This document shows positions 9,092 to 19,599 of a stretch of DNA of 64,000 nucleotides, one piece after another. The notes beneath the pieces are model-generated. The model was given only the letters and a program-made list of their open reading frames with translations. It did no database searches and was not told the DNA's origin. The first letter of the stretch is position 1. Each line of letters opens with the position of its first letter. This DNA is from Bacillus thuringiensis (GTDB lineage Bacteria > Bacillota > Bacilli > Bacillales > Bacillaceae_G). The stretch lies in contig NZ_CP012099.1 in NCBI RefSeq assembly GCF_001182785.1, positions 1,176,501 to 1,240,500 of the forward strand, given 5' to 3'. A program made the translations under genes and the position numbers.

Positions 9092-9985
9092 TTGAACAGA
9101 TTTACATTGAAATGGGATATAGGGCTGGCTGAAGAGGGAACTTTAGTTAGGGAATTTTTGAAAACGAAAGGTATTTCTAAAGCCGCTTTAACGGATATAA
9201 AGTTTCACGGCGGGGCAATTGAAGTAAATGGTCAACATGCGAGTGTTCGTCATCAGTTGCGCGCTGGTGAAGAATTACGTGTCTTTTTTCCAGTGGAGGA
9301 AAGAAGTGAAGGGATGATTGCAGAAGATATCCCTTTATGCATTGTATATGAAGATGATGCGGTTCTTATCATTAATAAAGAAGCGAACATGTCAACGATT
9401 CCGTCTAGAGAACATCCGACAGGGAGTGTTGCCAATGCGCTTTTATCTCATTATGATAAGCAGCATCTTGCAAGTACAGTACACATTGTAACACGGTTAG
9501 ATCGTGATACTTCAGGGCTTATGCTTATTGCAAAAAATCGTTTCGTGCATCATCTTTTATCGAAGCAACATCAACAAAAAGCTGTGAAACGAACGTATGA
9601 AGCAATTGTTCACGGTGAGATGGTAGAACGAGAAGGAATGATTGATGCGCCAATTGGTCGAAAATCTGATAGCATTATTGAGCGAACGGTTTGTGAGGAT
9701 GGACAAAGGGCAGTTACTCATTTTAAAGTAATTGATAGTACATATGATAAGACACATGTAGCGCTGGAGCTTGAGACAGGAAGAACGCATCAAATTCGTG
9801 TGCATATGGCTCATATAGGACATCCATTACTCGGTGATAACTTATATGGAGGAAGAAGAGATGAAATGAAACGGCAAGCACTTCATAGTAAATCTTTGAC
9901 GTTTTATCATCCTATTTTAGAGAAAGAAATGTCTTTCACTATAAAGATTCCAAGCGATATGCAAGAATTACTTATGAATACTTAA
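9092..9985 (+). CDS. yjbO: RluA/RluD-family pseudouridine synthase (YjbO)
   Basis: Isomerises uridine to pseudouridine in large-subunit rRNA or a related RNA. The catalytic motif RLDRDTSG is at residues 135-142, with D137 the nucleophile. Downstream family segments (KRTYEAIVHG, LETGRTHQIRVHMAHIGHPLLGDNLYGG) are all present. There is a short N-terminal S4-like region. It starts with TTG at 9092 behind AGAAAGGG. It is the last gene of the yjbL-relQ-nadK operon and ends in a strong bidirectional terminator. The exact RNA target cannot be read from sequence. Confidence 0.92.
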   Translation: MNRFTLKWDIGLAEEGTLVREFLKTKGISKAALTDIKFHGGAIEVNGQHASVRHQLRAGEELRVFFPVEERSEGMIAEDIPLCIVYEDDAVLIINKEANMSTIPSREHPTGSVANALLSHYDKQHLASTVHIVTRLDRDTSGLMLIAKNRFVHHLLSKQHQQKAVKRTYEAIVHGEMVEREGMIDAPIGRKSDSIIERTVCEDGQRAVTHFKVIDSTYDKTHVALELETGRTHQIRVHMAHIGHPLLGDNLYGGRRDEMKRQALHSKSLTFYHPILEKEMSFTIKIPSDMQELLMNT

Positions 9986-10033
9986 AAAGGGAGCAAAATT
10001 CTTATATTATAAAGAATTTTGCTCCCTTTTTTC
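9984..10033. terminator. bidirectional terminator between yjbO and the G2-peptidase gene
   Basis: A 20-bp perfect stem beginning AAAAAGGGAGCAAAATTCTT, with a loop of about ten bases, is flanked by A and T runs. It serves the two convergent genes. Confidence 0.92.
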
Positions 10034-11422
10034 TTAGCGGAATAATATTAAAATTTGGTTTTCACCCGTACGCTTTATAACGAAAAATCCACTTTCGGCT
10101 TTTGTAGCAATGCCATTGTCATTTGGACGACAATATCCATGCGTTTCGCAAGTGCCGTCATCACGTACTAATATTTGCCCAATTAATCCGACAGGAAGCC
10201 ACTCCGCGCGATCTTTTCTTGCTACATATTTGCAAGCTGGATCCCATTCTGTATTTAAAAGAGGTTGTATTTCTTCGGTTTCCGTCCATACATATTGGCG
10301 TTTTCCAAAGTTATCTGTTTTATAACGTTTTTGCCAACTTAAAGCCCCGCTATTTCCTATAAGTGCAGGGGTTGCACTAGATATTCCTAAAATGAATGAA
10401 TCGTGTGAAGTAGCTATCCGAATTTTTTCTTCGCTACTAAATGTAACGAAATAACCGATATCAATAGGTTTATGGTCTTCTGTTTCAAACATTTGTGCAA
10501 AATCCGTTCCGCTTGCATTGTAAGACGCGCCCTCAATGTACATTTCTCCATTATGGGCAAGCCATTTAGCACCGATATTATGGTCGGTGTCGTTTACACC
10601 ATTTGCAATAAACCAAGAATAAGCTTCTTCTGCAGTGCCGAAGCGCCCCATAATATGGCTACCTGCAAAATGAGCTGTTGATGTATGATGACCTTCCGCA
10701 TGAGAAGAGGATCCGTTAGCGATAGTTGCGGTTCCTTCTGCGTGTGCTGCTTCGCCTAAAGCAATCGTCTGTTTACCCTCCGCATGAGAATAAGCACCGC
10801 CTGCTGTCGTTTCACTTCCCTCACTATGCGAACTATGTCCAGTTGCTTTTGAGTTTGATCCTTCTGCATGAGAGAATGAACCTTTTGCGTGTGTTAATAA
10901 GCCTTCCGCATGTGCTGCCATGCCCTCCGCATGAGAGTGAAGCCCTTCCGCATATGCATATCGGCCGCCCCTTTTAACTTTTGTATTTTCAGGTGTAGGT
11001 GTCTCAATTATGAGTGGTTTTTCAGTTTGTATATCATTCGATGAAGCTAATGCTTCTTTTATTTTTTTTACTTTGTTTATAATAGCAGCTGGAATTTCTG
11101 GTTCCACTTTTTTATTTATTGCTGCAGAAATATTTTCTTCCGCCTTTTCTTCTGTTTGGTTAGAATGTAGTACCTGTTCATCTTGATTTGAGAGCTGTTT
11201 ATTTTTTTGTTGCATCTTTATTTTTTTACGATCGATTATGCGGCTCATCACAGCATTTTCTAAAGAGACATATGTTGGTTTTACTTTGCTTTTTTTTGAT
11301 GACTCTTGTTCTTCCAGTTCTTCTATCGCTGCAGCCCGAATACTACACCAGTTGTTAATTCCGTACATGGGCAGATATAAAGGGGGAAATTTTCTTTTTT
11401 GTTTAGAAGATTTTTTCTTCAT
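10034..11422 (-). CDS. HAEG-repeat protein with C-terminal G2 autoproteolytic peptidase domain
   Basis: A 462-residue protein without a signal peptide. The N-terminus has a Lys-rich region and a short segment PPLYLPMYGINNWCSIR, then a charged, Lys/Glu-rich linker (about residues 35-150). Residues 156-245 are about thirteen degenerate seven-residue repeats built on (S/A)HAEGxx, of the YadA-head/Hep_Hag type that builds trimeric left-handed beta-rolls. The rest (about 260-462, with DHKPIDIGYFVTF, ATPALIGNSG, WLPVGLIGQILVRDDGTC) resembles the G2 peptidase (IMC autoproteolytic) domain found in phage neck appendages, where it acts as an intramolecular chaperone that cuts itself off. No other phage genes are nearby, and the neighbours are exosporium genes, so a spore- or cell-surface fibre role is plausible but unproven. 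Confidence 0.78.
   Translation of the reverse strand: MKKKSSKQKRKFPPLYLPMYGINNWCSIRAAAIEELEEQESSKKSKVKPTYVSLENAVMSRIIDRKKIKMQQKNKQLSNQDEQVLHSNQTEEKAEENISAAINKKVEPEIPAAIINKVKKIKEALASSNDIQTEKPLIIETPTPENTKVKRGGRYAYAEGLHSHAEGMAAHAEGLLTHAKGSFSHAEGSNSKATGHSSHSEGSETTAGGAYSHAEGKQTIALGEAAHAEGTATIANGSSSHAEGHHTSTAHFAGSHIMGRFGTAEEAYSWFIANGVNDTDHNIGAKWLAHNGEMYIEGASYNASGTDFAQMFETEDHKPIDIGYFVTFSSEEKIRIATSHDSFILGISSATPALIGNSGALSWQKRYKTDNFGKRQYVWTETEEIQPLLNTEWDPACKYVARKDRAEWLPVGLIGQILVRDDGTCETHGYCRPNDNGIATKAESGFFVIKRTGENQILILFR
10688..10957 (-). repeat. HAEG heptad-like repeat array inside the G2-peptidase gene
   Basis: Codes for residues 156-245, where His-Ala-Glu-Gly recurs every seven residues with some degenerate units (HAKG, KATG, HSEG, TAGG, ALGE, IANG). 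The period matches YadA-like head repeats. Confidence 0.85.
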
Positions 11423-11453
11423 TCTGTCACCTCCTGCGACATTATATGTAGGG

Positions 11454-11494
11454 TAATTAAAAAAAGATGCACTTTATTGCATCTTTTTTTAATT
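11454..11494 (-). terminator. terminator after prpE
   Basis: An 18-bp perfect AT-rich stem (TAATTAAAAAAAGATGCA and complement) with a six-base loop. It lies downstream of prpE and upstream of the G2-peptidase gene, separating the two minus-strand units. Confidence 0.82.
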
Positions 11495-11558
11495 ACTTTA
11501 CCTAGTTTTATATGAAATCTGCCTAAATAATACAGTAATCTCTCGCTAAGTAAGGTAG

Positions 11559-12299
11559 TTATGAAATTGGACGGAATTTCTCAGCGACAAAAGGTAACGA
11601 AGAAGGGACAGAGATAGTCTCCATTTCAGGATAACGTAATCCGGTTAATTTGCCTCCAAATACAGCACCAGTATCAATATTGACTGTCTGATTGACGAAT
11701 CGAGGTTCTTTTACTGGTGTATGTCCATATACAATCCAAGCTTGTCCCTTGTATTCTTGCGCCCAATCGCGACGGACAGGTGAGCCATCGGCATGCTTTT
11801 CTCCTGTAATATCGCCATATAATACAAAGGTTTGTACTTTTTTATCTCGTCTTCCTATGTAATCTTGCTGAATCCCAGCGTGACATACGATTACTCTTTT
11901 TTTATCTAGTATGTGGTAGAGCGGTGATTGCTCATAAAGAGTGATAAACTTTTCTTTTATAATGTTTTGCTTATGAGAAGGAAGTGCCTCATATTCAGCA
12001 ACAGTTGTTTCAAGTCCGTGAGCGATTGTTACATTACGCCCAAGGAAAAATCGATATAGTTTATTACAGTGATTTCCAGGAGCGTAATAAGCTTCTTTTT
12101 TATGTATGACAAGTTCCCATACAATTTCAATCATACGTAATGAATGAGGACCACGGTCTGTAATATCACCAACGAATGCAAGTTTACGTTGTTCAGGGTG
12201 AATCGGTAGACCGCTACTCCAGTTATATCCTAGTTTCTCTGTTAAATTTTGAAACTCTTGGAAGCATCCATGAATATCTCCTATAATGTCATATTTCAT
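11559..12299 (-). CDS. prpE: PrpE-like bis(5'-nucleosyl)-tetraphosphatase / phosphoprotein phosphatase
   Basis: Metallophosphoesterase of the PPP family; PrpE of Bacillus hydrolyses Ap4A and has been linked to spore germination. Metal-site motifs are present in order: GDIHG (residues 7-11), GDITDRG, GNHCNK and GHTP. The frame is open upstream to 12413, inside the rodA 3' end. The start at 12299 ([11 protein letters not shown]) has GATGGAGG six bases before it and gives 246 residues, the family length. Confidence 0.9.
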   Translation of the reverse strand: MKYDIIGDIHGCFQEFQNLTEKLGYNWSSGLPIHPEQRKLAFVGDITDRGPHSLRMIEIVWELVIHKKEAYYAPGNHCNKLYRFFLGRNVTIAHGLETTVAEYEALPSHKQNIIKEKFITLYEQSPLYHILDKKRVIVCHAGIQQDYIGRRDKKVQTFVLYGDITGEKHADGSPVRRDWAQEYKGQAWIVYGHTPVKEPRFVNQTVNIDTGAVFGGKLTGLRYPEMETISVPSSLPFVAEKFRPIS

Positions 12300-12375
12300 A
12301 TTTAAACCTCCATCGTATTTTTCATTAGTATATCTAAAAAAAGATAGAGATAAAAATATAGCGTTTTTCTGTTGT

Positions 12376-13536
12376 TCATTTAAACATAAAGATTTTCGTT
12401 CTTGAGCGAACATTTAAAATGAATCCAATCGCAATCATGTATGTAAGCAGTGAACTTCCTCCGTAGCTCATAAGAGGTAATGTTATCCCTGTAATGGGAA
12501 GTAATCCGATTGTCATCCCGATATTTTGAAATACTTGGAAAGTAAACATTCCGATTGTACCAGCGCAAATGTAACTACCGAAAGGGTCATTACTTTCTAA
12601 AGCGATATGAATCATTCGAAAAATGAGTAAGAAAAAAAGTGAAATAATGACACTTGCGCCTAGAAATCCAAATTGTTCAGCGACATTAGTGAAAATAAAA
12701 TCTGTATGTGGTTCCGGAAAATATACTTGTCCATTTTCCCACCCTTTTCCTTGCATTTCTCCGGATCCAGTCGCTAAGAATGCTTGTCTTAATTGATAGC
12801 CTTGCGCATCATATTTGTAAGGTGCTAACCATCCGTAGAAGCGATTTAATTGATATTCTTTTAAAATGTGTGCTTTAAAGAAATCTGTGTGAGTAAAAAA
12901 AATATATATTAATGTAGATCCAGCCACGAAAGTACCTGAAACTAATCCGAAAATAAAACGCCATCGTATGCCAGAAACTAGTATCATTGCTGCAAGCATC
13001 GCTGAAATGACCATTGTGTTTCCTAAATCTGGTTCTTTTGCAATAAGTAGTAGTGGTGGCAAGCTTGTCGCAAATATTTTTCCAAGTAATAAAAAATCGT
13101 CACGCATTGTTCGGGAAAAATATTTCTCATTATGATTTGCTATAATTCGTCCAATGACGATAATTAAAAACAATTTCATAATTTCAGAAGGCTGAAAATT
13201 TCCGATGCCTGGGAGCCTGTACCAAGCGGTAGCGCCTTTAATTGTAACGGCACCTGGTACTTGAAGTTCTAGTCCAATAAGTAGTACCATTGCAAAGCTA
13301 TACAAATACCAAGCAATTTTTTGATAACGATCGAAATCAATAATCATAATAACACCAATGGCTATAAATCCAATGAAGTACCATTGGATTTGCTTTAGTA
13401 CAAAATTGACGTTTTGTAAAAATGGCGGTAAAGAGGCTTGCGCACTTGCAATAGCACAACAACTAACAATCCCAATGGCAAATAAAATAAATAGTAATAC
13501 GTAGTCTATTTGATATTGAGAATTTGGATCTTTCAA
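12376..13536 (-). CDS. RodA/FtsW/SpoVE-family SEDS glycan polymerase
   Basis: Polytopic membrane protein of the SEDS family, which polymerises peptidoglycan from lipid II with a partner class-B penicillin-binding protein. About ten hydrophobic segments are seen in 386 residues. Hallmarks are the catalytic-region loop with [20 protein letters not shown] and the C-terminal [19 protein letters not shown]. The TTG start at 13536 follows AAAGGAATACCTACA. RodA is the closest match by overall pattern, but B. cereus has several paralogues, so no symbol is given. Confidence 0.88.
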   Translation of the reverse strand: MKDPNSQYQIDYVLLFILFAIGIVSCCAIASAQASLPPFLQNVNFVLKQIQWYFIGFIAIGVIMIIDFDRYQKIAWYLYSFAMVLLIGLELQVPGAVTIKGATAWYRLPGIGNFQPSEIMKLFLIIVIGRIIANHNEKYFSRTMRDDFLLLGKIFATSLPPLLLIAKEPDLGNTMVISAMLAAMILVSGIRWRFIFGLVSGTFVAGSTLIYIFFTHTDFFKAHILKEYQLNRFYGWLAPYKYDAQGYQLRQAFLATGSGEMQGKGWENGQVYFPEPHTDFIFTNVAEQFGFLGASVIISLFFLLIFRMIHIALESNDPFGSYICAGTIGMFTFQVFQNIGMTIGLLPITGITLPLMSYGGSSLLTYMIAIGFILNVRSRTKIFMFK

Positions 13537-13654
13537 TGTAGGTATTCCTTTCTACTGCTCTTTATAGTAATGGATTTTATAGTATGAGAAAGAATGTATG
13601 AACTATACGAATGATTCACATATAGTCCATACACTTTTAATTTTGCAGAGTAGT

Positions 13655-14581
13655 TTAATTGTTTAACTCTTTAATAATTATATCCAAACAATGTGAAAGA
13701 CGTACATGTGCGTCAGGAAAAATATCTATTTGATGAAGATAGTATTTTAAGGAACTTTTACACCATTGGTAAGCACTAAGTAGAGCTGCTCTATAGTCCG
13801 TAGTATTTTGTAAAAAGCCATATTCTTTTGCTGTTATAACGAGGTGTGTGAAATCTTCACAACCTTGAAGGAGCTTATTGTGTATTTGTTGTCCAGCATG
13901 GTAGCGAAATTGACTTAAAGGCTCAGAAATGTATATTGCATTTCCTTTAGAAAGTAAAGAAATCCATGAGGCCATATCAACACTACAAGAATATTGTCGC
14001 TCTTTAAGGGTGCCAAAAGGCTCAGTGAGAAATTTTTTTCGGAACAAAGTAGTTGTAGGCTCACCGATAATGTTGTGCCCGCCCTTTAACATCCAATTAC
14101 CTAAAAATATCCCGTTTAAGGGGGTGTCTTCACTATATAACCTTTGTGTTGGATGGGCATCACCGATTAGATTTCCACAATCATCAATACGTACTCGATA
14201 AGAAGTAACAAGAGCAAGATTTTTATTGAAATCTTGCTCAAAATAGGCCATCATTTTTTGTATTTTATGCTTATAAAACACGTCATCGTCCATTAAAAAA
14301 TTTATATACTCACCATTTGATTTTTCTATGAGCATAAGGTCATTGTGAAATTGTCCTAGAGTAGGTAGATTTCGAATGTATGTTATATTTTTATAATTTG
14401 GTAAGTATTGTTCGTGTATTAAAGTTTCTGTTTCATCATTTGTACTATCATCACCGATGATGATTTCAATATTTGAATAAGTTTGTGCCAATGCACTTTC
14501 TAGAGCGATTTTGAAATAATGGGGTCGATTATAAGTGGGAATAAGGATGGAAACGAGAGGTAGATCCTTTTCACTCGTCAT
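13655..14581 (-). CDS. family 2 glycosyltransferase
   Basis: Inverting GT-A glycosyltransferase. The N-terminus has VSILIPTYNRP and EIIIGDDST, and the DxD-type metal site is FLMDDDVFY. The frame is open back to 14665 within the upstream methyltransferase; the start at 14581 (MTSEKDLPLVS) has GAAAGGAAG at the right distance and yields 308 residues. It directly follows a methyltransferase gene and points away from bclA, so a part in assembling the BclA glycan is likely from context. Confidence 0.85.
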   Translation of the reverse strand: MTSEKDLPLVSILIPTYNRPHYFKIALESALAQTYSNIEIIIGDDSTNDETETLIHEQYLPNYKNITYIRNLPTLGQFHNDLMLIEKSNGEYINFLMDDDVFYKHKIQKMMAYFEQDFNKNLALVTSYRVRIDDCGNLIGDAHPTQRLYSEDTPLNGIFLGNWMLKGGHNIIGEPTTTLFRKKFLTEPFGTLKERQYSCSVDMASWISLLSKGNAIYISEPLSQFRYHAGQQIHNKLLQGCEDFTHLVITAKEYGFLQNTTDYRAALLSAYQWCKSSLKYYLHQIDIFPDAHVRLSHCLDIIIKELNN

Positions 14582-14594
14582 ACATAACTTCCTT

Positions 14595-15347
14595 TCAGAA
14601 GCTTTTTTTTGTAAGAACAATGTCTTGGTAACTTGTATATTCATGTCTGCCGCACCATAAACCATAATGCGGCTTATTGATTACTTCTAGGCCGTACTTA
14701 TTCAATAGATTGTAAATATCTGTCTCAGGATAAGCAACTGCGAAGTTGGGAATATCTTTATTTACAACATAGCAATTTTCAATTCGATCATAAAAACCTA
14801 ATGTACTTTGTCCTGCATTTAAATAATAGGATGATTCAGGATTTATTAGAAAGAATGTAATGAAACATCTCCCATCTTTTTTTAATACACGTACAATTTC
14901 AGATACGTAATGTTCTAATTCTTTTGGGAGAAGATGCGTAAATACAGAAGTTAAAAAGATAAAATCGAATGTCCCGTCCTCATAGGGGAAACGATATTGA
15001 GAGGCATCTTCTTTACCCTCTGGATTATAGAATTGATTGTATATGTCAACATGTTCAAAATGAAAATTATTACGCATAGTTGAAATGTTATTTTGACACC
15101 AAGTAATCCCATCTTTAAACAAATCAAATCCATAATACGCTCCATCAGCAGTTAAGTAATTCATTAATGGTACAGCCATTCGGCCGACGCCGCAGCCTAC
15201 ATCTAATACTTTTTCGTTTGATTTTAAAGCGCCAATTTGAATAAAATGCTTTAGGAACTCTTTTCCAACCTTTTTGAAGTCGCCACCTACATATTGGACG
15301 AGTTCAGGAGGGGGGAGTAAAGTTATTTCTTTGTCAAGTTCGCTCAT
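14595..15347 (-). CDS. class I SAM-dependent methyltransferase
   Basis: A 250-residue Rossmann-fold methyltransferase. Motif I is KVLDVGCGVGRM, the acidic post-I residue follows in YYGFDLF, and motif II is FDFIFLTSVFTHL. It is upstream of the glycosyltransferase, separated by 13 bp, and both read from the same strand. By context it probably methylates a sugar in exosporium glycan synthesis; BclA oligosaccharides are known to carry O-methylated sugars. The substrate is not shown by sequence. Confidence 0.82.
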   Translation of the reverse strand: MSELDKEITLLPPPELVQYVGGDFKKVGKEFLKHFIQIGALKSNEKVLDVGCGVGRMAVPLMNYLTADGAYYGFDLFKDGITWCQNNISTMRNNFHFEHVDIYNQFYNPEGKEDASQYRFPYEDGTFDFIFLTSVFTHLLPKELEHYVSEIVRVLKKDGRCFITFFLINPESSYYLNAGQSTLGFYDRIENCYVVNKDIPNFAVAYPETDIYNLLNKYGLEVINKPHYGLWCGRHEYTSYQDIVLTKKSF

Positions 15348-15561
15348 GAATATGCCCCTTTCTTGTGTAAAAAGATGCAGTAAACAGTATCTGTTTTATC
15401 CAGTTGTTTGCAGTAACTCTATTAATAAAATTTTCAATTTGTAGTGAGAGAACACAGGAAAACGATTGTTATATGTAAGGAGATTCCGAAAAAATACTTT
15501 ATTGGGTTAGAAGTGAAAGAAGGATGAGTGAAAATGGAATCTCCTATAGATTAAATCTTTT
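15348..15561. other. 214-bp intergenic stretch
   Basis: No convincing gene. It contains the separated inverted repeat GGAGATTCC (15480) / GGAATCTCC (15536), about 47 bases apart, just downstream of the TylF-like gene. There is no good T run for a terminator. Confidence 0.4.
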
Positions 15562-16407
15562 TTATTCTTTTCTCCAATAAACGCCAAATACATCAATTTT
15601 AGTAATAGGGGCTTTTAAATTTCGTTGATTTCTAAAGTCTGTCACAGCTTCAGCGCATGGCGGTAGCCCGTAGTCATCGATAATTATATAGCCACCTTTA
15701 GAAACTTTATCATATAAATTCACGAGACCATCCATGGTGGATTCGTACATATCACCATCAAGCCGTGCAATTGCTATTTTTTCAATTGGTGCTGTTGGTA
15801 AAGTATCTTTAAACCAACCTTTTAAAAATTTTACTTGATTATTTAGTAAATCATATTTTTTAAAATTCTCTTGTACTTGTTCTAAAGAGACGCGCAAGTA
15901 ATCAAATGTGTGTAAATAATCACCGTAATCTTTTGGATATTGTTCTAGATTCGGTGCTGGCAAACCTTCAAATGAATCTGCGACCCAAACATTACGATTC
16001 GTAATGTTGTTTGCTTGTAAAAAACCATTCATAAAAATGCATGATCCTCCGCGCCATACACCTGTTTCAATAAAATCTCCTTCTATATTTTCACGAACAA
16101 CGGTTTCCATTGCCTCTTGTAATTGGTTCATACGTTCTCGACCGATCATGCTATGTGCTGCTCTTGGCCAATCCATTCCATCATGACGTTCACTTTTTGA
16201 AACATTTGGTTTTACAATTTTTAAGTTATGGTTTTCGGCATATTGTTTAATGAATAAAGGGAGGGGGACTGTAACTGGTTCGAATTCTAGTTCTTTCGAA
16301 ATATGTAGAGATGCGGGTAAGTATGCCTCATATTCTAACCATATTTCAAATAAAATTGTTTTCTTTAGCAATTCGAGATAAAGCTGAACAGCAGATTTAC
16401 TTTCCAT
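15562..16407 (-). CDS. TylF/MycF-type sugar O-methyltransferase
   Basis: SAM-dependent and metal-dependent O-methyltransferase of the macrocin O-methyltransferase family. Characteristic runs are DFIETGVWRGGSCIFM, VWVADSFEGLP, IAIARLDGDMYEST and GGYIIIDDYGLPPC, which hold the SAM and metal sites. Length is 281 residues. Its place next to bclA and opposite the rhamnose cluster suggests O-methylation of a deoxysugar on BclA; methylated rhamnose is known on BclA. The start at 16407 follows GCAGGAGGC. Confidence 0.88.
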   Translation of the reverse strand: MESKSAVQLYLELLKKTILFEIWLEYEAYLPASLHISKELEFEPVTVPLPLFIKQYAENHNLKIVKPNVSKSERHDGMDWPRAAHSMIGRERMNQLQEAMETVVRENIEGDFIETGVWRGGSCIFMNGFLQANNITNRNVWVADSFEGLPAPNLEQYPKDYGDYLHTFDYLRVSLEQVQENFKKYDLLNNQVKFLKGWFKDTLPTAPIEKIAIARLDGDMYESTMDGLVNLYDKVSKGGYIIIDDYGLPPCAEAVTDFRNQRNLKAPITKIDVFGVYWRKE

Positions 16408-16489
16408 ATTTGTGCCTCCTGCAAAATGTCATACAACAATATGATTATGTAGATAGCGAATGTTTCATGATTGAATTTGAAATTGAAAA

Positions 16490-16519
16490 AGCAGTAAAAC
16501 TGATATCAGTTTTACTGCT
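16490..16519 (-). terminator. terminator after bclA
   Basis: A 30-nt perfect palindrome (AGCAGTAAAACTGA at its left arm) is followed on the minus strand by TTTTTC, just after the bclA stop. Confidence 0.88.
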
Positions 16520-16529
16520 AAGTAAAAAA

Positions 16530-17456
<927 letters not shown>

Positions 17457-17600
17457 TCATTATATAGTAGATGCAAAACCGAAAGAAAATGACACGGACA
17501 TTTGAATTATTGAAAAGAAATCTTAAACTGCTTGAACAATTTAAAAAAATGGAAAGTTTAGTATATGTATAACATATGATTGATTTGGAAGAGGGTGATT

Positions 17601-18698
17601 ATGTTGAACAAGCAAGGGATTACAATTAGTTTATGTATGATTGTTCGGGATGAGGAGGAGACAATAGCTCGTTGTTTAGATACAGTTGAGAAAATTGTGG
17701 ATGAAATTATAGTAGTTGATACAGGTTCCGTCGATCGAACGAAAGAAATCGTAGAGAAATACACTTCTAACATATATGATTTCCAGTGGATTGATGATTT
17801 TGCGGCAGCAAGAAATTTTTCTTTTTCAAAAGCGACGCAAGAGTATATATTGTGGCTAGATGCAGATGACGTATTATTAGAAGATGCTCAAGAAGCATTG
17901 AAACTCTTAAAAAGAGAATTAGATCCTAAATTTGATGCTGTTTCGATGCCTTATCATCTTACGATGGATTCTAACGGGAAACCTTTATATTGTACAAAAA
18001 GAAATCGTCTTGTAAAGCGTGAAAAACAATTTCAATGGTTTGGAAAGGTTCACGAGTATTTAGCTATTGCTGGTGAGACTTTTAGTAGTAAAGTTGCTAT
18101 TACACATAAAAAAGAAAAAAAAGTCACAAACCGTAATTTGAAAATTTTTCAAAACACTGTAGCTGCAGGAGAAGAGTTGAGTTCGAGGGATTTATTTTAT
18201 TACGCAAATGAATCTACAGATAATCAAAAATATGATGATGCAATTCTTCTTTATGAAACATTTCTTAATCAAGACGAAGGATGGTATGAAGAAAAAATTT
18301 ATGCATGTGGTAAGTTAGGAGATTGCTATGCGAAACTCGGAATGTGGGAGAAGGCAATCGAATCTTGTGTGAAGTCGTTTCGGTATGACGTCCCTAGAGG
18401 AGAGAATTGTACAAGAATAGGATATATATATATGGAACAAGAAAAATATAATGAAGCGATATTTTGGTTTAAACTTGCAACGGAAGTACCAATGGCAACT
18501 GAAAGTCCTTTCCATAGTCCAGCTAGCTACACATGGCTACCCTATTTACAAATGTGTATTTGTTATAGCAGGTTAGGGGAGCAGGATAAAGCGTATTATT
18601 ACAATGAATTAGCAGCTTCTTATGTTCCGAATAATGCTGCAATTGAATATAACCGTAAATATTTTCGTGGAGTTTTTGATAAACCATATAAAGTGTAA
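17601..18698 (+). CDS. family 2 glycosyltransferase with TPR-like C-terminus
   Basis: The N-terminal GT-A domain has ISLCMIVRDEEETIARCL, EIIVVDTGSVDRT and the metal-site run LWLDADD. The C-terminal half is helical, with TPR-type repeats (AILLYETFL, KAIESCVKSF, EAIFWFKLA, KAYYYNELA). This architecture is seen in enzymes that glycosylate proteins or peptides (SunS-like). A TTG at 17580 also opens the frame, but the ATG at 17601 has GAGGG five bases before it; 365 residues result. It is divergent from bclA across about 165 bp, so it is a prime candidate for attaching sugar to BclA (inference). Confidence 0.85.
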   Translation: MLNKQGITISLCMIVRDEEETIARCLDTVEKIVDEIIVVDTGSVDRTKEIVEKYTSNIYDFQWIDDFAAARNFSFSKATQEYILWLDADDVLLEDAQEALKLLKRELDPKFDAVSMPYHLTMDSNGKPLYCTKRNRLVKREKQFQWFGKVHEYLAIAGETFSSKVAITHKKEKKVTNRNLKIFQNTVAAGEELSSRDLFYYANESTDNQKYDDAILLYETFLNQDEGWYEEKIYACGKLGDCYAKLGMWEKAIESCVKSFRYDVPRGENCTRIGYIYMEQEKYNEAIFWFKLATEVPMATESPFHSPASYTWLPYLQMCICYSRLGEQDKAYYYNELAASYVPNNAAIEYNRKYFRGVFDKPYKV

Positions 18699-18796
18699 TA
18701 GGTTTTGTTTTTTAGAAATGATTTATCGTTATTCTAACTCTAATAGATTGGTTATATATTAGAGTATCAGTAACGTAACCAATATGGATAAAAGAT

Positions 18797-18855
18797 TTTA
18801 TACTGCTATTTGCGGGCTAATAATCAGTGGGGGATGAACAAAATCTGCACTTTAT
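18797..18855 (+). repeat. short, decayed bcr1-type repeat
   Basis: A TTTAT-bounded 59-bp segment contains GGGC-TAATAATCAGTGGGG-GATGAAC and a CACTTTAT end, matching parts of the full-length element at 37290. It lacks the left half and most of the right stem. Confidence 0.65.
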
Positions 18856-18909
18856 AGAATTCATATGAGATTTATATTTCAAATTCAAATTGCATAAGGA
18901 GTGTGTGAA

Positions 18910-19599
18910 ATGAATCGGGAGAACAGCTCTTTATATGAAGAAAAATCCGAACATTATTATAATGCAGCGAATCCAAATTTATTAAAACATATAAAAAAGG
19001 AATGGAAAGAAGTTCTTGATATTGGTTGCTCGAGTGGTGCATTGGGAGCAGCTATTAAAGAAAATGGTACACGTGTATCAGGAGTGGAGGCCTTTCCGGA
19101 GGCGGCAGAAAAGGCAAGAGAGAAACTGGATCACGTGATTTTAGGTGATATAGAAACGATGGATCTTCCTTATGAGGAGGGGCAATTTGATTGCGTCATA
19201 TTTGGAGATGTATTAGAGCATTTATTTAATCCATGGGCTGTGATTGAAAAGGTTAAGCCATATATAAAGCAAAATGGTGTGATTTTAGCTAGTATACCGA
19301 ATGTTGCTCATATTTCAGTATTAGCGCCTTTACTTGCTGGAAATTGGACGTATACAGAATATGGTTTATTAGATAAAACGCATATTCGTTTTTTTACATT
19401 TAATGAAATGCTAAGAATGTTTTTAAAAGCAGGATATGTTATTAGTAAAGTAGATCGTGTATATGTTGATCATAAAATGTATGAGCCGCTTATTGAGGAG
19501 TTATATGGAATTTGTAAAAAATATCGTCTTGGAAGTGGCTTCATGGCTGAGACAGTTGTATTTCAGTATATTATTGAAGCTGAAAAATCACAATTATGA
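18910..19599 (+). CDS. class I SAM-dependent methyltransferase
   Basis: A 229-residue Rossmann-fold methyltransferase. Motif I is EVLDIGCSSGALGAA, the acidic residue follows in VSGVEAFPEAA, and motif II is FDCVIFGDVLEHL. The start at 18910 is eight bases after AAGGAG; a GTG three codons earlier overlaps that site. Its stop overlaps the next start by four bases (ATGA), so it is coupled to the glycosyltransferase and heads the run into rmlACBD. Confidence 0.84.
   Translation: MNRENSSLYEEKSEHYYNAANPNLLKHIKKEWKEVLDIGCSSGALGAAIKENGTRVSGVEAFPEAAEKAREKLDHVILGDIETMDLPYEEGQFDCVIFGDVLEHLFNPWAVIEKVKPYIKQNGVILASIPNVAHISVLAPLLAGNWTYTEYGLLDKTHIRFFTFNEMLRMFLKAGYVISKVDRVYVDHKMYEPLIEELYGICKKYRLGSGFMAETVVFQYIIEAEKSQL

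Noticed and set aside
10034..11422. Prophage remnant around the G2-peptidase gene
   Set aside because: Neighbours are housekeeping and spore genes in the usual order; no integrase, capsid or attachment repeats are seen.
12300..12413. Longer start for prpE at 12413
   Set aside because: The extra 38 residues are the out-of-frame end of the rodA-like gene; GGAGG precedes the ATG at 12299.
14582..14665. Longer start for the glycosyltransferase at 14665
   Set aside because: It would overlap the methyltransferase by about 70 bases; the ATG at 14581 has a proper ribosome site and leads directly into the GT domain.
15480..15544. GGAGATTCC/GGAATCTCC as ends of a small mobile element
   Set aside because: Only 65 bases apart with no target duplication or internal frame; likely a chance or minor RNA structure.
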